From: Taxillus chinensis | Lineage: Eukaryota > Streptophyta > Magnoliopsida > Santalales > Loranthaceae | Assembly: GCA_023512835.1 (NCBI GenBank) | Contig: CM042084.1 | Location: 11,838,842-11,902,841 of the forward strand | Length of the DNA stretch: 64,000 nucleotides | Direction of reading: 5' to 3' | Shown: piece by piece, positions 51,882 to 63,350 of the stretch | Layout of the letters: every line of letters starts with the position of its first letter | Position numbering within the stretch: position 1 is the first letter of the stretch | Program-made: the position numbers and the translations under genes | The notes under the pieces: generated by a model | Database searches by the model: none | Told to the model about the DNA's origin: nothing | Seen by the model: the letters and a program-made list of their open reading frames with translations, nothing else

Positions 51882-53252
51882 ATGGTGGGATTTAAAAATA
51901 GGTACATGGTAATGGAAGTTTTCTTGGACCCAAATGGAAGCTTTGGAGGTGTTGACCCCATTGTGATTACCCAATTTAATATTTCCAGAGCAATCAAAGA
52001 TAGCATTCTTTTGAATTTTGGGGAGTGTGGTCTTGCTTCTTCACTCGGTTCGTTCCAAGGTATGTGCAAGTTCTGTCGTTCTCCTTGTTTGTTTATGGAG
52101 GGAATCACCTTACAAAGCTGAAATTTGCAGTGAAGTACGTGAATCCCATTACAAAATTGTGCATCGTCAGGGCCTCGAGGGAGGAGTATCAGAAAGTTCA
52201 ATCTGCGATGACTTTGATCAGGAGTGTTGGAAATTGCCCAGTATTATTTAATTTGCTGCACTTAAGTGGTGAGTTCAGAGTTGGACTTTTGAGCATTATA
52301 GAACCTAAATGACATGGGGATTCCGTACACTCGTCCTGTTTAGTTTTCCCCCATATCTTATTTTATTTTATTTTTTTAGAGAAACAGTATGAAGAGTTGC
52401 TAGCTAGCCTAAGTGTGCGCTGCGTGATGTTTTCAAAATAATTAAAAAATTGAAGGAAAAATTTTAAGAGGTGAAATTTGGGAAAGAGTTGAAGGAAAAT
52501 TCGAATCATAGCCTCTTCCCCTGTTTGCAATGAGAGGCCTGCTTGCACACAGCAACTCAACAAGAATATATTTGCAAAGCATATATGAGACTCTAGAATT
52601 GATTTGAAACTCAACGAGATGGAATTGATACTTGATTGTCTTTTCTTTGTATTGAAACATTATGTATACTTGAAACAGAGTATCAACACTGAAATGTGTA
52701 GGGAATAGTTTAAAACTCCTAGGGTGTTTTGCCTATTTCATTGTTAGGTTTTTTAAAAGGCTGAAATAATTTATAGGCTGTTTGGTAAGCTGTAATGAGT
52801 TGCAAACTTAAGCATAAAAGTAATTGACAATAAAGGACAAAAAAATGGTAAGATTAATTGTTCGAACAAACATTTTTTAAAAAGTTAAAAAAAAAAACTT
52901 GTAGTGCTTAATCAAATGTGCTTTAGTAGGTGATTATACTGAAAATTTTATATGAACATGTTTTGAAATTATGCTTGAAACGGATAATCATGCAATGGTT
53001 TGCCAAATGCTTTCACATGCTAAACATTTCTGATTTCATATTTTGATTATTGTTGAAAAGAATTGTTCTCTTATGGACAGTTTCTCTTTGTGTTTAGGAA
53101 ATATCAAGGCGTGTAAAAAGGCAGCCTTGAAATGTGATGAAGCCAAATTCGAGCAGTTCAATCTTCTACTTACATCTGAGCACAAAGCTGAGAACGATTT
53201 TAATGAACAGATGCAAAGCCATCTTGATAAGTTAAAATTTCTGGAGCATTGA
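51882..53252 (+). CDS. POP5: Ribonuclease P/MRP protein subunit POP5
   Basis: A small protein of the Pop5/Rpp14 family that binds the RNA of nuclear RNase P and RNase MRP, enzymes for tRNA 5' maturation and pre-rRNA processing. Three exons, 51882-52059, 52131-52268 and 53098-53252, join in frame to 156 aa, matching plant POP5 length. It starts MVGFKNRYMVMEVFLDPNG. ITQFNISRAIKDSILLNFGE and CGLASSLGSFQ precede the first junction (CAA G|TG AAG). VKYVNPITKLCIVRASREEY and SVGNCPVLFNLLHLSG follow. The C-terminal exon has KKAALKCDEAKFEQF and a charged helix ending LKFLEH. Splice sites are GTATGT/TTGCAG and GTGAGT/TTTTAG. A rearranged copy of part of the gene lies 4 kb downstream. Confidence 0.94.
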
Positions 53253-54240
53253 TGCATGGCTTGTTGTAAAGTTATAGTGGTAGAACCTAAGACGGCTGTT
53301 TTTCTGGGTATTGTATTTTTTTTGTTGTTGTTATTTGTGAAGCACGTAATTCTAAGGATGAATTTCATCTTATATCACAATTGCTTCACCCCTTACAAAA
53401 CCTTCCAAGTTTCCAACTACGATTTACTTGTTTTGTTTGTCTACTGCTTCCTTTCCCGTGTAGCACAAAGAGAGAACTTTCATAAATTGCAATAAAAATA
53501 AAAAGAAAGGATATTTTTAGGAATCTAACAATTATGTCATATTTATCATAATATTGCATACTATTGATGGATGTAATACTTTAGATATGGACCGTCTCAT
53601 ATTAGATATTTATTTTTAAATATTTTTGATATTGTATGAGCTGAATCTCATATATTGTTAATGTTATGTATTGGATGTCAAAACCAATTTTATTACCAAC
53701 GTCCATTTCATTTACCTCTTTCTTATCACTTCTATTTACATTGCTGGGATTCATATCCCATAGCATTGTATGGGTGTAATGCTTTTAATATGATTTGTTG
53801 AATATGTATGAACGGTTTATATTAGGTTTTTATCATTAGATATTTTTCATATTGCATAAGATATAAATTTTTAGAGCACGTATTAGTCAAATATTTACAT
53901 AAATTTGTTTACATTGGTTCCAAATTTTATTTGAAATTTGTTCATTTATTATAAATTTTATTAAAATTTAAACTCTAATCAAATTTAATTAAATATTAAC
54001 TTAAAATTTGATATTTAATAAAAAAAAAATTAGTCAAAAATATATTTTAAATCGAATTTATGAATAATATTATTTTATATACATAAATTTATTGAAACAA
54101 TTAATTGAGTACTCTTAATATGGTGTGTGTTGGATGCCAAAACAAATTAGAAGATAAAATTAAAAAAACAAAAAATAATAGCAAAATTAACTGCCCAAAA
54201 CATCTCATTTTCCATTTTCGGCACGAAAATTCAAGGAACT
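53253..54240. other. POP5 3' flank and AT-rich spacer
   Basis: Nothing recognised beyond the POP5 3' UTR. Two related segments (about 53570-53650 and 53770-53870) share TGTAATRCTTT, TATTAGRT and TATTTTTGATATTG-like text, a diverged tandem repeat of about 210 bp. Confidence 0.4.
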
Positions 54241-55430
54241 CCAAATCACTCGGCCCACACCCACTAAGCCCCTCTCCCTCGTTCTATCCATCGGCGAGCG
54301 TTGCAGCACCGCCGGGCCTTCTTCCGGTCACCCCTCCACGTCCACCATGAAATACGGCAAGCATAATCCTTCCACGTAAGGCCTTATCATCTCTCCTTGT
54401 CTTCTACCTCATGCCCAGAAAACGCAGTTCAAGGCCTTAGCAGTTAGCACCACCCCTCCTCTGTCTCTCCTTTGATTGAACGCACTTGGACCATATTATA
54501 TAACAGAAACGGTGGATCGAGTTCCCTCTGGCTGAGCACGCCGCGACATATGACGAAATTGACCTTACCGGAGACATGGAGGGTAGAGATAGTTGGGTTA
54601 AGTGAGATTTTGGTCACTTTTGTCTATCTGTGTTTGCATCATTTAACGTGTCCCTTTACACTTTATTGCATACACCCAAGATGGTCTCACATTCCTGCAT
54701 AACATGTGTTTTTAAGTCTGGATTTCTGCTAGCGTGTTTAGCACCTTACTCAGCTGTATATCTGCCAGACTCTTCACACACACACACACACACATTAATT
54801 TGCACACTTCATTCTGATGTTGATGAACCTGGTGAATCCCTGGGTTAGGCGCATTTAAATTGTTAAAAGAGAACCATTTGCATTGGGCTGGAATTTCCGG
54901 GACAGCCTTTATGTACGTGTTTTGACATGAGCATATGTTGTTTGTATTAATGGCCAAAGCAAAGCAAAACAAAGTATTCTACATCTCTAGCTTTAATGTC
55001 CACACCTGTTGCACACCCCAAGGCAATCTTATCTGGACCGATTCTTTGGAACGCTTCACCACACACTCGAGTGCACACGCCGCTGAAGTTCTGAGACATA
55101 TTCTGGCATTTATACTGTTAACTCATCTGCATGTAAATGGTGCTTTTAGTCCTTGAAATTTTACGTCCATCACGCACACTCTTTTGCACATCTATGGTCG
55201 GCATTCTGGACTTATGATTTCATAGCTCTTTGTTTGTCTCTCCGGACTAAAACGGTTCTCATCGCAACTGCACCCATTACATGTCTTCAAACTGTTTTAA
55301 CATTAGGAAAGCATCCCATGTATTTTCTTCCCTCATTTTATCCCATCACCATTGTAATTCCAATATTAGTCATTTTCATTGGAAAAGTGGATCCTGTGAC
55401 CTTTTTAAATAATGTGACAGTTTTTTAAAA
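54241..55430 (+). other. Possible orphan first exon and unassigned sequence
   Basis: A CCACC-ATG context at about 54347 opens MKYGKHNPST and runs into CCAC|GTAAGG, a good donor, after a C-rich leader. This could be the start of a gene, but no convincing later exons were found. A (CA)n tract lies at about 54776-54795. Open frames at 54935-55156 and 55153-55428 have no recognised domain. Confidence 0.25.
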
Positions 55431-55734
55431 ATGTTTGGTTTATTTTATTTTTTACAAAATGTGTTTCACCTTAGATTTCTATATAGTTTTTTAAAAAAAA
55501 AAAAAAACCTTAGATCTGGTATGTTAGAATAAAATTGAAAAGAATGAATTAGCATGAAAATGAAAATATAATGTAATGAGAATAATTCATTATCTTAGTA
55601 TATAATATTATTTTTTAAAAAAAATACAAATATATTCATTTGTCAAGGTCTTTATGAACACATACAGGGAGATAAACCCTCTGTTGCCGTGGTTTCGTCC
55701 TCTCTCATCACCAGCTTGACCCTCTATTGCCACC

Positions 55735-55925
55735 GCCATGAGTAAGACATCGGCAATGCCGTGCAAGTTGACTCGCGAAACCCTCTCCTTCAGCCAATAC
55801 GCCGAATTGAACCTATGATTCGCAGCGAGCATGACCAGAAGGATGCAGAAAAGCGATTTGGATTGGTTGAACATTGGATGTCGCTCCACCCACTGAAAGA
55901 ACCGCAACGTGATCCAGGGGCTGGA
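55735..55925 (-). pseudogene. Pentatricopeptide-repeat protein fragment
   Basis: Within a 164-codon minus-strand open frame (55608-56102), the central part reads SPWITLRFFQWVERHPMFNQ, then CILLVMLAANHRFNSAYWLK and RVSRVNLHGIADVLL. This follows the N-terminal pre-repeat region of P-class plant PPR proteins (ALRFFxW, FCxLLxxLAxNxxFxxAYWV). No repeats follow and the flanking residues are unrelated, so it is a relic, not a gene. Confidence 0.6.
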
Positions 55926-56439
55926 TCTAATTAAGGCGCAGGCGCAGGCAAAGAGGTCAAAAAATGATGAGGATGGAGCAGAGCTCATCAGCCATGGAGG
56001 AGGGATTGGCATAACGAGATTCGTCCAAGGTTGTAGCGTGAAAGACAAGATAACGGATATATATGAAATAAAAACATAAAACCATGAAAAAAAAAAAATC
56101 AAACTCTAATAAAATTATAAAATAAAATAAAAAGAATAATTAAGTGTCCGACTTGCCCTTGGTCAAATAGTTAGTTTTGGATCACACTTGTAATTCACTA
56201 GAATCTGATCCATGGTATAGTAGATTTTTTTCATTTCACTGGTAGTTGGTATTCAACCATGCGATTTCAATTTTCTATTTGTCTTTGTTATTTCACCTAT
56301 GTTTTTTTTTTTTTTTGCCATGTGCAAGTTTTTGTCTCCAACCAGGGACAACTAAAGTAGTTTTATTTTTCTCCCCTTTTGGGTTTTCTTTTGTTATGGT
56401 CCTGTGAATTGGAGTAGAATACAAACAAATTGGTTGACC

Positions 56440-56870
56440 TAAGAAAATTGTTGTCACGCCTATAAAAACCTTCGAATGCATGTTGTAATCCATTATAAAC
56501 AATCCGGTGTGTGAATGTCAGTGTGGGTTCCTTAATCATTAAAAACTACCTAGCAAATGATTATTGCCTTCCTATTACCTTGTTAATATTGCTCTAACTT
56601 TCCCGCATAATATTAATTCTACAAATTTTCTTCTCCAACGCAAGTTTTAAACTTTTTCACCAGCATGATTATCTAACAAATCTTATTGGTTGGACATGTA
56701 GATCATGGAAGTACGTGAAGCCCATTACAAAATTGTGCATCGTGAGGAGTATCAAAAAGTTCAATCTGCGACTGCGATGACTTTGATTAGAAGTGTTGGA
56801 AAATGCCCAGTATTATTTAATTTGCTGCTTAAGTGCTGAATTGGACTTTTAGGAAATATAAAACCTTTGT
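56440..56870 (+). pseudogene. Rearranged partial copy of POP5
   Basis: The segment 56466-56580 matches the POP5 leader-intron region (about 51760-51862; CATTATAAACAATC(T/C)GGTGTG and ATTGCCTTCCTATT). From 56702, the start-codon context ATCATGG is fused directly to exon 2 sequence (AAGTACGTGAAGCCCATTAC), so exon 1 and intron 1 are missing. A 14-base net loss in CATCGTGAGGAG and an insertion at GCGACTGCGATG alter exon 2. Leader-intron sequence is retained, so this is a DNA-level duplicate followed by deletion, not a retrocopy. An ORF of 44 codons remains (56705-56839). Confidence 0.8.
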
Positions 56871-58200
56871 GACACGGGAATGTATGCTTGGAATGGAGTG
56901 TCACAGCTTAATCTATGGTGCTGTACACATTACAATATCAAATTTCGAAAGCAAGTGTTTGATTCATATACTCCAAATTTTTTATTTTGTTGGAGCTTTT
57001 TATTTAGTAAAATGAAGAATGTGTTTTGGCTTTTTATTTTGTTGGAGTTTTAAATTTAAAAATAAAATTCTTGTGATTTGAAAAAAAAAAAAAAGGCATC
57101 TCCCGGCATTAAAAGCAAAAAAAATATTAAATTCAAAATTTAAGCTTATATTTGAAACATATGCTTCAAAAATAATATAAAAAACATCCTATTCAAATCT
57201 TTATCAGGTACCAAACGAAATTTGTCAGAAACAAATCACGCTTTAAAAACAGGCAACCAACCAAACACAAGAAATAACAATGTTGGTTACCTTCGAAATT
57301 TGCATATTTACTAGAAACTTCATAATTAAATAATAGAACAAGTTTATTACAAGAAAATGAAAATGTAAGAAAATCAAAACCATTTATTATTTATTATTTC
57401 AAAATTATTGCTTATTACTTTTAGTAGAAAATAAAAAAATTTACTTTTTCCATTTGCTTAATAACTCATGAAAAGTAAGAAAAGTATTTTTCAAGACCAA
57501 CAGAATATAATGTAAAAAATACCAAAAGTGAAAGTGCATAACAAAAAACAATATAACATAGTGGGTCCATTTCAATATATGCGCAAACCCATATAACAAC
57601 TTGAAGCAAATCTATATTTGCAATCGTTGCATATGGAACATTGTAAACAGTATAGACTGGAACATTTCAACATTGTAAATCTATATTTCCACCAAAGATC
57701 AAAATTAGACTGGACGCCTGGGACCACAGATTTTAGTTCCAATCGTTACAGATGGAACATTGTAAACAGCATATGATATCGGGAGCAGTTCAATATGAAA
57801 GGTATCATCCAACATCGCAAGAAATCCAACAATTTGGAAACTACAACGCACTAGAAATGAAAATCAGGGGACGCCATGTAGAGATAACAAATCAAGAAAA
57901 TCCACGAACCAGCCAGTAGTAATTAATGACAGAACAGAGTGAACTTAATTAGAATAACGCATACTGATGAGCCTGAATATGAATAATATAATAATATTGT
58001 ACTAAAAACGAGACAAAAGGCGCATGAGTCGTTGCAAAAATGACCTATCATGAGACACATCACACGCACAGCACTCCAAGTAAATCCTCTACAACGTGTG
58101 CCCAATTGTAGCGCTAACCGCATTATTAATGACGTCACTAAACACATGCCCAAATTTAGCGCTAAAACGAGAGATAAACATCCCTAAACGCATGCCCCTG
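56871..58200. other. Spacer with a short direct repeat
   Basis: AT-rich. CAATCGTTGCATATGGAACATTGTAAACAG-like text occurs twice (57619 and 57737), an imperfect direct repeat about 118 bases apart. No gene recognised. Confidence 0.4.
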
Positions 58201-58260
58201 CTTTCCACTTGGCCTATGGAGCATTAGGATTGGCTGCTAGAAATTAAATCTATCAAAACT

Positions 58261-58740
58261 ACTGTTCTAAAAACCAGACCAAGCCCATTCAGCTGTCTGT
58301 AAATAAAAAAGGGAAGCAAGCACAAAGAGCCGCCACTCATTTTGCAGCCTATGCAGACTTCAGCTCAGAAGACTATCCCCAACGGTTCCAGTCTACTACA
58401 AACAATCACCAGTGTCACAAATGACAGCTGTTGTAAGGCTCAAGAGACTATACCATCAGCTAAGAATATAGCTAGATAATCAGCCGGTTAGATATGTTTG
58501 TTCTAAAAACCAGACCAAGCCACTTCAGTTGGCCGCAAATAAAAAAGGGAAGCAAGCACTTGAGTCGTCAGACAAGGCCCCTTCAGTTGTCCCCAATAGT
58601 ACCAGTCCCCGTCAACATACAACCACCAGTGACTGCTGTTTATACGGCTAAAGAAACTATAACATCAGCTGAAAATATACCTAGCTAGTCAGAAAGCCAG
58701 ATACTATCATATGGCATCCCCTCATGACTACGAGAGGGTA
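58261..58740. repeat. Diverged tandem repeat of about 235 bp
   Basis: Unit 1 starts GTTCTAAAAACCAGACCAAG at about 58263 and unit 2 with the same words at about 58499. Both continue with AAATAAAAAAGGGAAGCAAG, then CAGTC/CCAGTCC, ACCACCAGTG/TCACCAGTG, ACTATA(C/A)CATCAGCT and TAGCTAG. A third, degraded start (TTGTTCTAAAGATCCAATC) lies at about 58770. No coding capacity is seen. Confidence 0.75.
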
Positions 58741-59729
58741 CCAAAGAGAATGAAGATTGTGCGCATTAAACTATTGTTCTAAAGATCCAATCTAAGGCCT
58801 TTCAGCCAATGGACCAAAACGAAGCCATGAGAGAGCATTTTCATGTCCAAACCGCCTAAACATGTAAGCAACGAATAAGTGCAATTTTGAAGAAGTGCTG
58901 ATGGATGAAAAAAAGAAACTGTTGTAAACACCGGGGAATGCAATATTGCATTCTTTTCTGGGTAATATTGCAACTCCAGGACCTTTTCTTCAAACTATAA
59001 CCATTTATTCTACGGGAAGAATCAAATCTAAAAGTAAAAAATTCTACATTATTGGGTGCTCATTGTACATGTAAATAAGAAAACGCAAATAGGATTGGAT
59101 AACAGGATTAGGACAAAAGATCCAAAATAGACCAAAACTATCACGACATAAATCCAAGGGCATGGACTTTAAAAAAACCGTTATCACTCATATGAAATAA
59201 ACAAAACTCGTACATAATTGCAGAAACTGCCACAAAACTACACAAATCGAATAACAGCCCCACTAGTTCATCCATCAACAAGTTAAAAAATAAAAGAATA
59301 TAAATCATCCATAAACACAACCCAACCGAACCCGTAACAACATATCGCGACCTTAACTGGGTTAAAAACCAACTTTTATAACTACAAGTTTAAAGACACA
59401 ATGGTCGTAATTCAATTGAAATAAATCAAAAGGTCGGACTCATACGTCAAATAAAAACAGTTTAAACAAAAATAATCACTCAGGAAAGAGTGTGAATCCT
59501 TGCTCATACGTCACAATCAGAATTAAGGACAGAGTTTAAGGGTAAATTCCGAACATCTTGAATCGACGAAAGCCCAAAAAAACACAAATATTCAAGCAAA
59601 GTAAAAACTAAGAAAAGAAACCACATGGGAAACAACGACAGCAACGGTCTTACAAAGATAATAGATCAGACAATCCATTGCATATCAGAAACCCTCGAAC
59701 CCAGAACGATAAAAGGAGGAAAACAGCAC
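58741..59729. other. Spacer and eL27 3' flank
   Basis: AT-rich, no gene recognised. The last 100-200 bases should be the 3' UTR of the eL27 gene on the minus strand. Confidence 0.4.
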
Positions 59730-60137
59730 TCAAAACCTGAGCTTGGTAAAGAACCACCGGTTCTTTCCGGTCTTGAAGCGCTCCTCAAATCTGGCCTTGA
59801 CCTCTTTGGAAGCGGTTTTCCTCTTGTCTCGCGTCAGGAGAGCGTCGACGGAGACGACATCCTTGAGGTCAACATCGAGAGTGTAGCGGGTGGGCATGAG
59901 ATGGCGGTAATTGACGAGCTTGATGAAGGGCTTGACGCGGGATTTCTTCGCCGTCTTTTTCGCCGAGTCCTTGCGGATGACCTTCTTGGGGTACTTCATG
60001 ACCCCCGCGACGAGGCAGTGGCCGTAGTGTCGATCCCTGGAGCCATTGTCGAAGGTCGACACGATCACCGCCTTCCGGCCGGCAAACCGTCCCTGTAGGA
60101 TGATCACCGCCTTCGTTGGCTTCAGAAATTTCACCAT
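59730..60137 (-). CDS. RPL27: 60S ribosomal protein L27 (eL27)
   Basis: Component of the cytosolic large ribosomal subunit. The uninterrupted minus-strand ORF of 135 aa has the usual eukaryotic eL27 length. It starts [20 protein letters not shown], followed by the KOW-type segment [20 protein letters not shown] and the landmark [18 protein letters not shown]. It ends [18 protein letters not shown]. The frame is open for six more codons upstream, but MVKF is the conserved start and the ATG context is good. GC-rich coding sequence contrasts with the AT-rich flanks, as expected for a highly expressed gene. The promoter has telo-box, site II and TATA motifs typical of plant ribosomal protein genes. 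Confidence 0.98.
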   Translation of the reverse strand: MVKFLKPTKAVIILQGRFAGRKAVIVSTFDNGSRDRHYGHCLVAGVMKYPKKVIRKDSAKKTAKKSRVKPFIKLVNYRHLMPTRYTLDVDLKDVVSVDALLTRDKRKTASKEVKARFEERFKTGKNRWFFTKLRF

Positions 60138-60400
60138 CTTCGATTCGCGATCCAAGCAACAAAGCTCTCGCTAGCTCGCTCTCGCGCTCTCTCTCTCTCT
60201 CTCCGCTCTCGGTGCTGGTGGATGAACCCTAGACGGTAACGTGAAATGGGGTATTTATAGTGGTGGAAGGAAACCCTAGACATAAGACATAGTTTTGAAA
60301 TGGGCTGATGTTTTCGGTCTTGTGGACTGGTGAACGCATGCTCAGTGGGCTTTATACTTCCTGGGCCGGGGCTTGCCTTTGGAACCTGAGTTTTTTTTCT
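60138..60400 (-). promoter_or_regulatory. eL27 promoter and 5' UTR with telo-boxes
   Basis: On the minus strand: TATA box CTATAAATAC (60251-60260); a telo-box TAGGGTTT just upstream (60271-60278) and a second TAGGGTT (60226-60232) in the leader; GGGCC/GGCCCA-type site II cores near 60302 and 60362; and a GA-rich leader (CT tract 60185-60204). Telo-box plus site II is the known signature of translation-machinery promoters in plants. Confidence 0.75.
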
Positions 60401-60446
60401 TTTAGTTTTTTTTTATACGAATTGACAACGTGAAATTATCTAATTA

Positions 60447-61522
60447 GAGCATCTCCAATCCACTCTTTATTATGTATATGTAGATAACAAAACTTTAATT
60501 TTATGCTCTAACAGACTCTTTACATGACTCTTTACATGGCTCTCTACATCTGAAAAATGCTACAGTTACTCTTTACATTTAAAGAGTCATTGTTCATTAT
60601 TTTACATAATATTTTATTATTATTTGATTTTGTCTCTCCTTCTCTCTCGCCCGAATACATCAGACGCGACATCGCGGCGTCGGAGGAGGCAGCGGGAAGA
60701 TGTTTCGTTTATACGTGTGCGCAGTGGGCTCTGGACGGTAACCCTAACGGCAGGGCTGTGGCGGTCGTCGGCAGACGGGAGCAACTTTTGACGCAATTGC
60801 CTGTTGGTGTGTTGCGTCCCCATCTACTGCATCTTCTGGGTCGCATCACATCTAAGCCACCACTCTCTAGTCCTCACCTCCCGCCCCACCCACTGCGGTT
60901 GGTCTTGCTCTGACGTCGTCTATGCCTCCACTCCTGCTAGGAGAATTGGGCCGGTTGATCTAGTCACACAAAGACTGAAGATGGTCAACGCGACGGTCAA
61001 TCTGGAATCTGGCAGTGGCGAGGTTGAGGCAAAACTTGCGGCCGAGGCCGGACAACGCTCCGGTGACCAGCACCACCTTGCTTGGAAGAGCATGCCACTG
61101 CGGTAGGCAGCTTCAAGGGGATATGCAGGGGTGGGTTGGATCAGCCATGTGTCGCAGGGCATTTTTAAAACCATAAATTGGGATCAAATAGAAATTGATG
61201 TAAAAAATTGAATTCCTGGCACAATCATACTTAAAACCATAAATTGGGATCAAATAGCAGTGAATCTCATCAGCCATCCATGTAGCTTTTACAATCTTAA
61301 AGGAGGACGTGCAGGGGTAGGTTGGGCGCGGGCAATAAGCTTGGCGCAAGGTGGGAGTCGCCGTCATAGTGGGTCTTCAACAACCCTAATACAAATGATA
61401 TTTTAATAAAAATATAAGTAAATTAAAGAATAGTGTTGGAGTTGAATATACAAAATAACTCTCTACATCTAAAAAAGTCTCTACATGTAAAGAAAATATA
61501 CATAATAGTGTTGGAATTGCTC
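60447..61522 (+). mobile_element. TIR element D of the GAGCAACTCCAA family, carrying an SDR gene fragment
   Basis: Starts GAGCATCTCCAATCCACTC, preceded by TTA, and ends ACATAATAGTGTTGGAATTGCTC, followed by ATA. The subterminal blocks (GCTACAGTTACTCTTTACATT, AAAGAGTCATTGTTCATT on the left; AACTCTCTACATC on the right) match the other family members. The central 60650-61380 is GC-rich foreign cargo, including a short-chain dehydrogenase fragment. It also has an internal direct repeat TAAAACCATAAATTGGGATC (61150 and 61225). It lies immediately upstream of the eL27 promoter. Confidence 0.75.
60906..61092 (-). pseudogene. Captured short-chain dehydrogenase/reductase fragment
   Basis: On the minus strand the translation LPSKVVLVTGALSGLGRKFC, then LNLATARFQIDRRVDHLQSL, then CD and a stop, follows the N-terminal Rossmann region of plant SDRs. 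The cofactor motif TGxxxGxG is present as TGALSGLG. Compared with the family the segment after LNLA is shortened, and a stop follows CD, so it is nonfunctional. It lies wholly inside TIR element D. Confidence 0.7.
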
Positions 61523-63350
61523 ATAGAGAAGAAAAAGAGTTCAATTATTTGCCTTTGCTTAATTCAAGAAATAATAAATGATAAAAGCAAAGGTGGTAAA
61601 AGGGAAGAACCGGGAAAACAAGAGAAATAATTTTTTTATTGTTTTAATAAACATTTGTTGAATACTAAGCTTAAATGTATGACTATGTTGCTTAATTATG
61701 TTATACTTTTTAAACAATTACTTTTAACTATGCGATAAAAAAAGTTGTGAAAATATGTGGGTATTTGGTATATTATAATTTTAAAAGTATTATAATTTTT
61801 AAAAATAAATAATATATATTTGGGAAGAGATATTCAAACCTTTCAAAATGTTAAACACTCATCAATTATTTTTAACTTCATAAAAAATATAAAACAACCC
61901 TCTTCAAAAGAATTGTTTTTAGAATATTCAAATATTAATATTAAAGCATAAATAAAATATTTGAATACCAATATTATATTTATATTTTATTATTAATATT
62001 CAAATATAGGTAGTAGTTTAAAATTCCTACCAGATTTGTTCGGAAATAATTATTCACACATAAAATTCCTACCATTTTATATGCATGAATAACATTCTCA
62101 AAATAATGTATTAGTGTTCGAAATATTGTTATTTGATCATTTTTATTATTATTATTATTATAAGGATATTTTAGTCCTTTCATGTCAGTGTGACTGTGTG
62201 AGTATGCATTAAAACCGTGGATGTGAGTATCCGTTACCAAAGTATTTGGTAAATCAAAATTAATTTTGTTGTAAACATTTTAAAAAAACATTTCTTAGTT
62301 TTATTTTTTTTAAAGGCAGACAAAAATGATTGCGAAGAAAATGGAGTTAAGAGATGACGCGGACAGAGATGACAAACAAAGAAAGCCGATTGGAAGATGA
62401 TGGAAGGAGTTGTGATAAATTATTCGTAAGATGATTAAAATTAATGCTAACATTTAAAAAACTTCAAAGTTACTCCCCGATGACTTTCAAAAGTAACCAT
62501 TAATTTGCTTTTATTTGTTATCATGTTATAACAAAACATAAATTTTATTACTGTATATGTTTTGTTACATCTACTTGTAAAATAAGTAGTAGTTTTACAA
62601 AAAAAACGGAATCCCAAACAACAAGTTAGACATTAGAGCTCACCGTTTTCTCTATTTTAATACCGAATTGAAATGAGCTATCAAACAAGCTTTAATCATT
62701 TTGATAAACCTTTATTTCAATATGGTAGTTATTTAGGGGAGTTCCGTACCTGTCTCCATTTTTGTGTTTTGTTTTCATAGTGTTTTATTTTGTTAGAGTT
62801 ATAGTTTGAAACATTAGTTTAAAAAGTGTTTGGTAAAAAAAGTATTTTTTGTAAACATATTTTTTAAAATTCGGCCCCACAAAAAAAAACTAAAAGAATA
62901 GGATGAGCTCAAATACTAAAATAAATGAAAAAAGAAAAAAGAAAAAAAATAAATAAATTAGGTCCAAAGAAGACTGTATTTCAAATGTATTATTGAAAGC
63001 ATCACACTTTATTCGAACTGAATTTTAAATAATCATTAAAATTCAACGTACCCACTAATAAAAACTTTTCCGGTGGGATTTGTTTTTTAGCACATTATTT
63101 GGTTCTGGTCGAGGTAACCAAATACTGCATGTTTGGAGCCGCGTGAGCATGTTTGGCGAAAGCTGTTTTTCGCTGTTTTTTGTATTTTGAAATCTGAAAA
63201 CGGTGACTTGAGTGTTATTTGGCGAATGTTTTTGCAATTTGAATTTAAATTTTTTACTATTTAAATGATACCCAAAGTCGATTTTTTGAAAACACCAAAT
63301 TGGTGTTTTTCTGTATTTATTCTCTGTTTTCGGTAGATGTGGTGGCAACT
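61523..63350. other. AT-rich intergenic DNA
   Basis: No gene recognised. Low-complexity A/T runs dominate. Confidence 0.4.

Noticed and set aside
59625..60098. 157-codon plus-strand open frame opposite eL27
   Set aside because: It is the antisense shadow of the highly conserved, GC-rich eL27 coding sequence.
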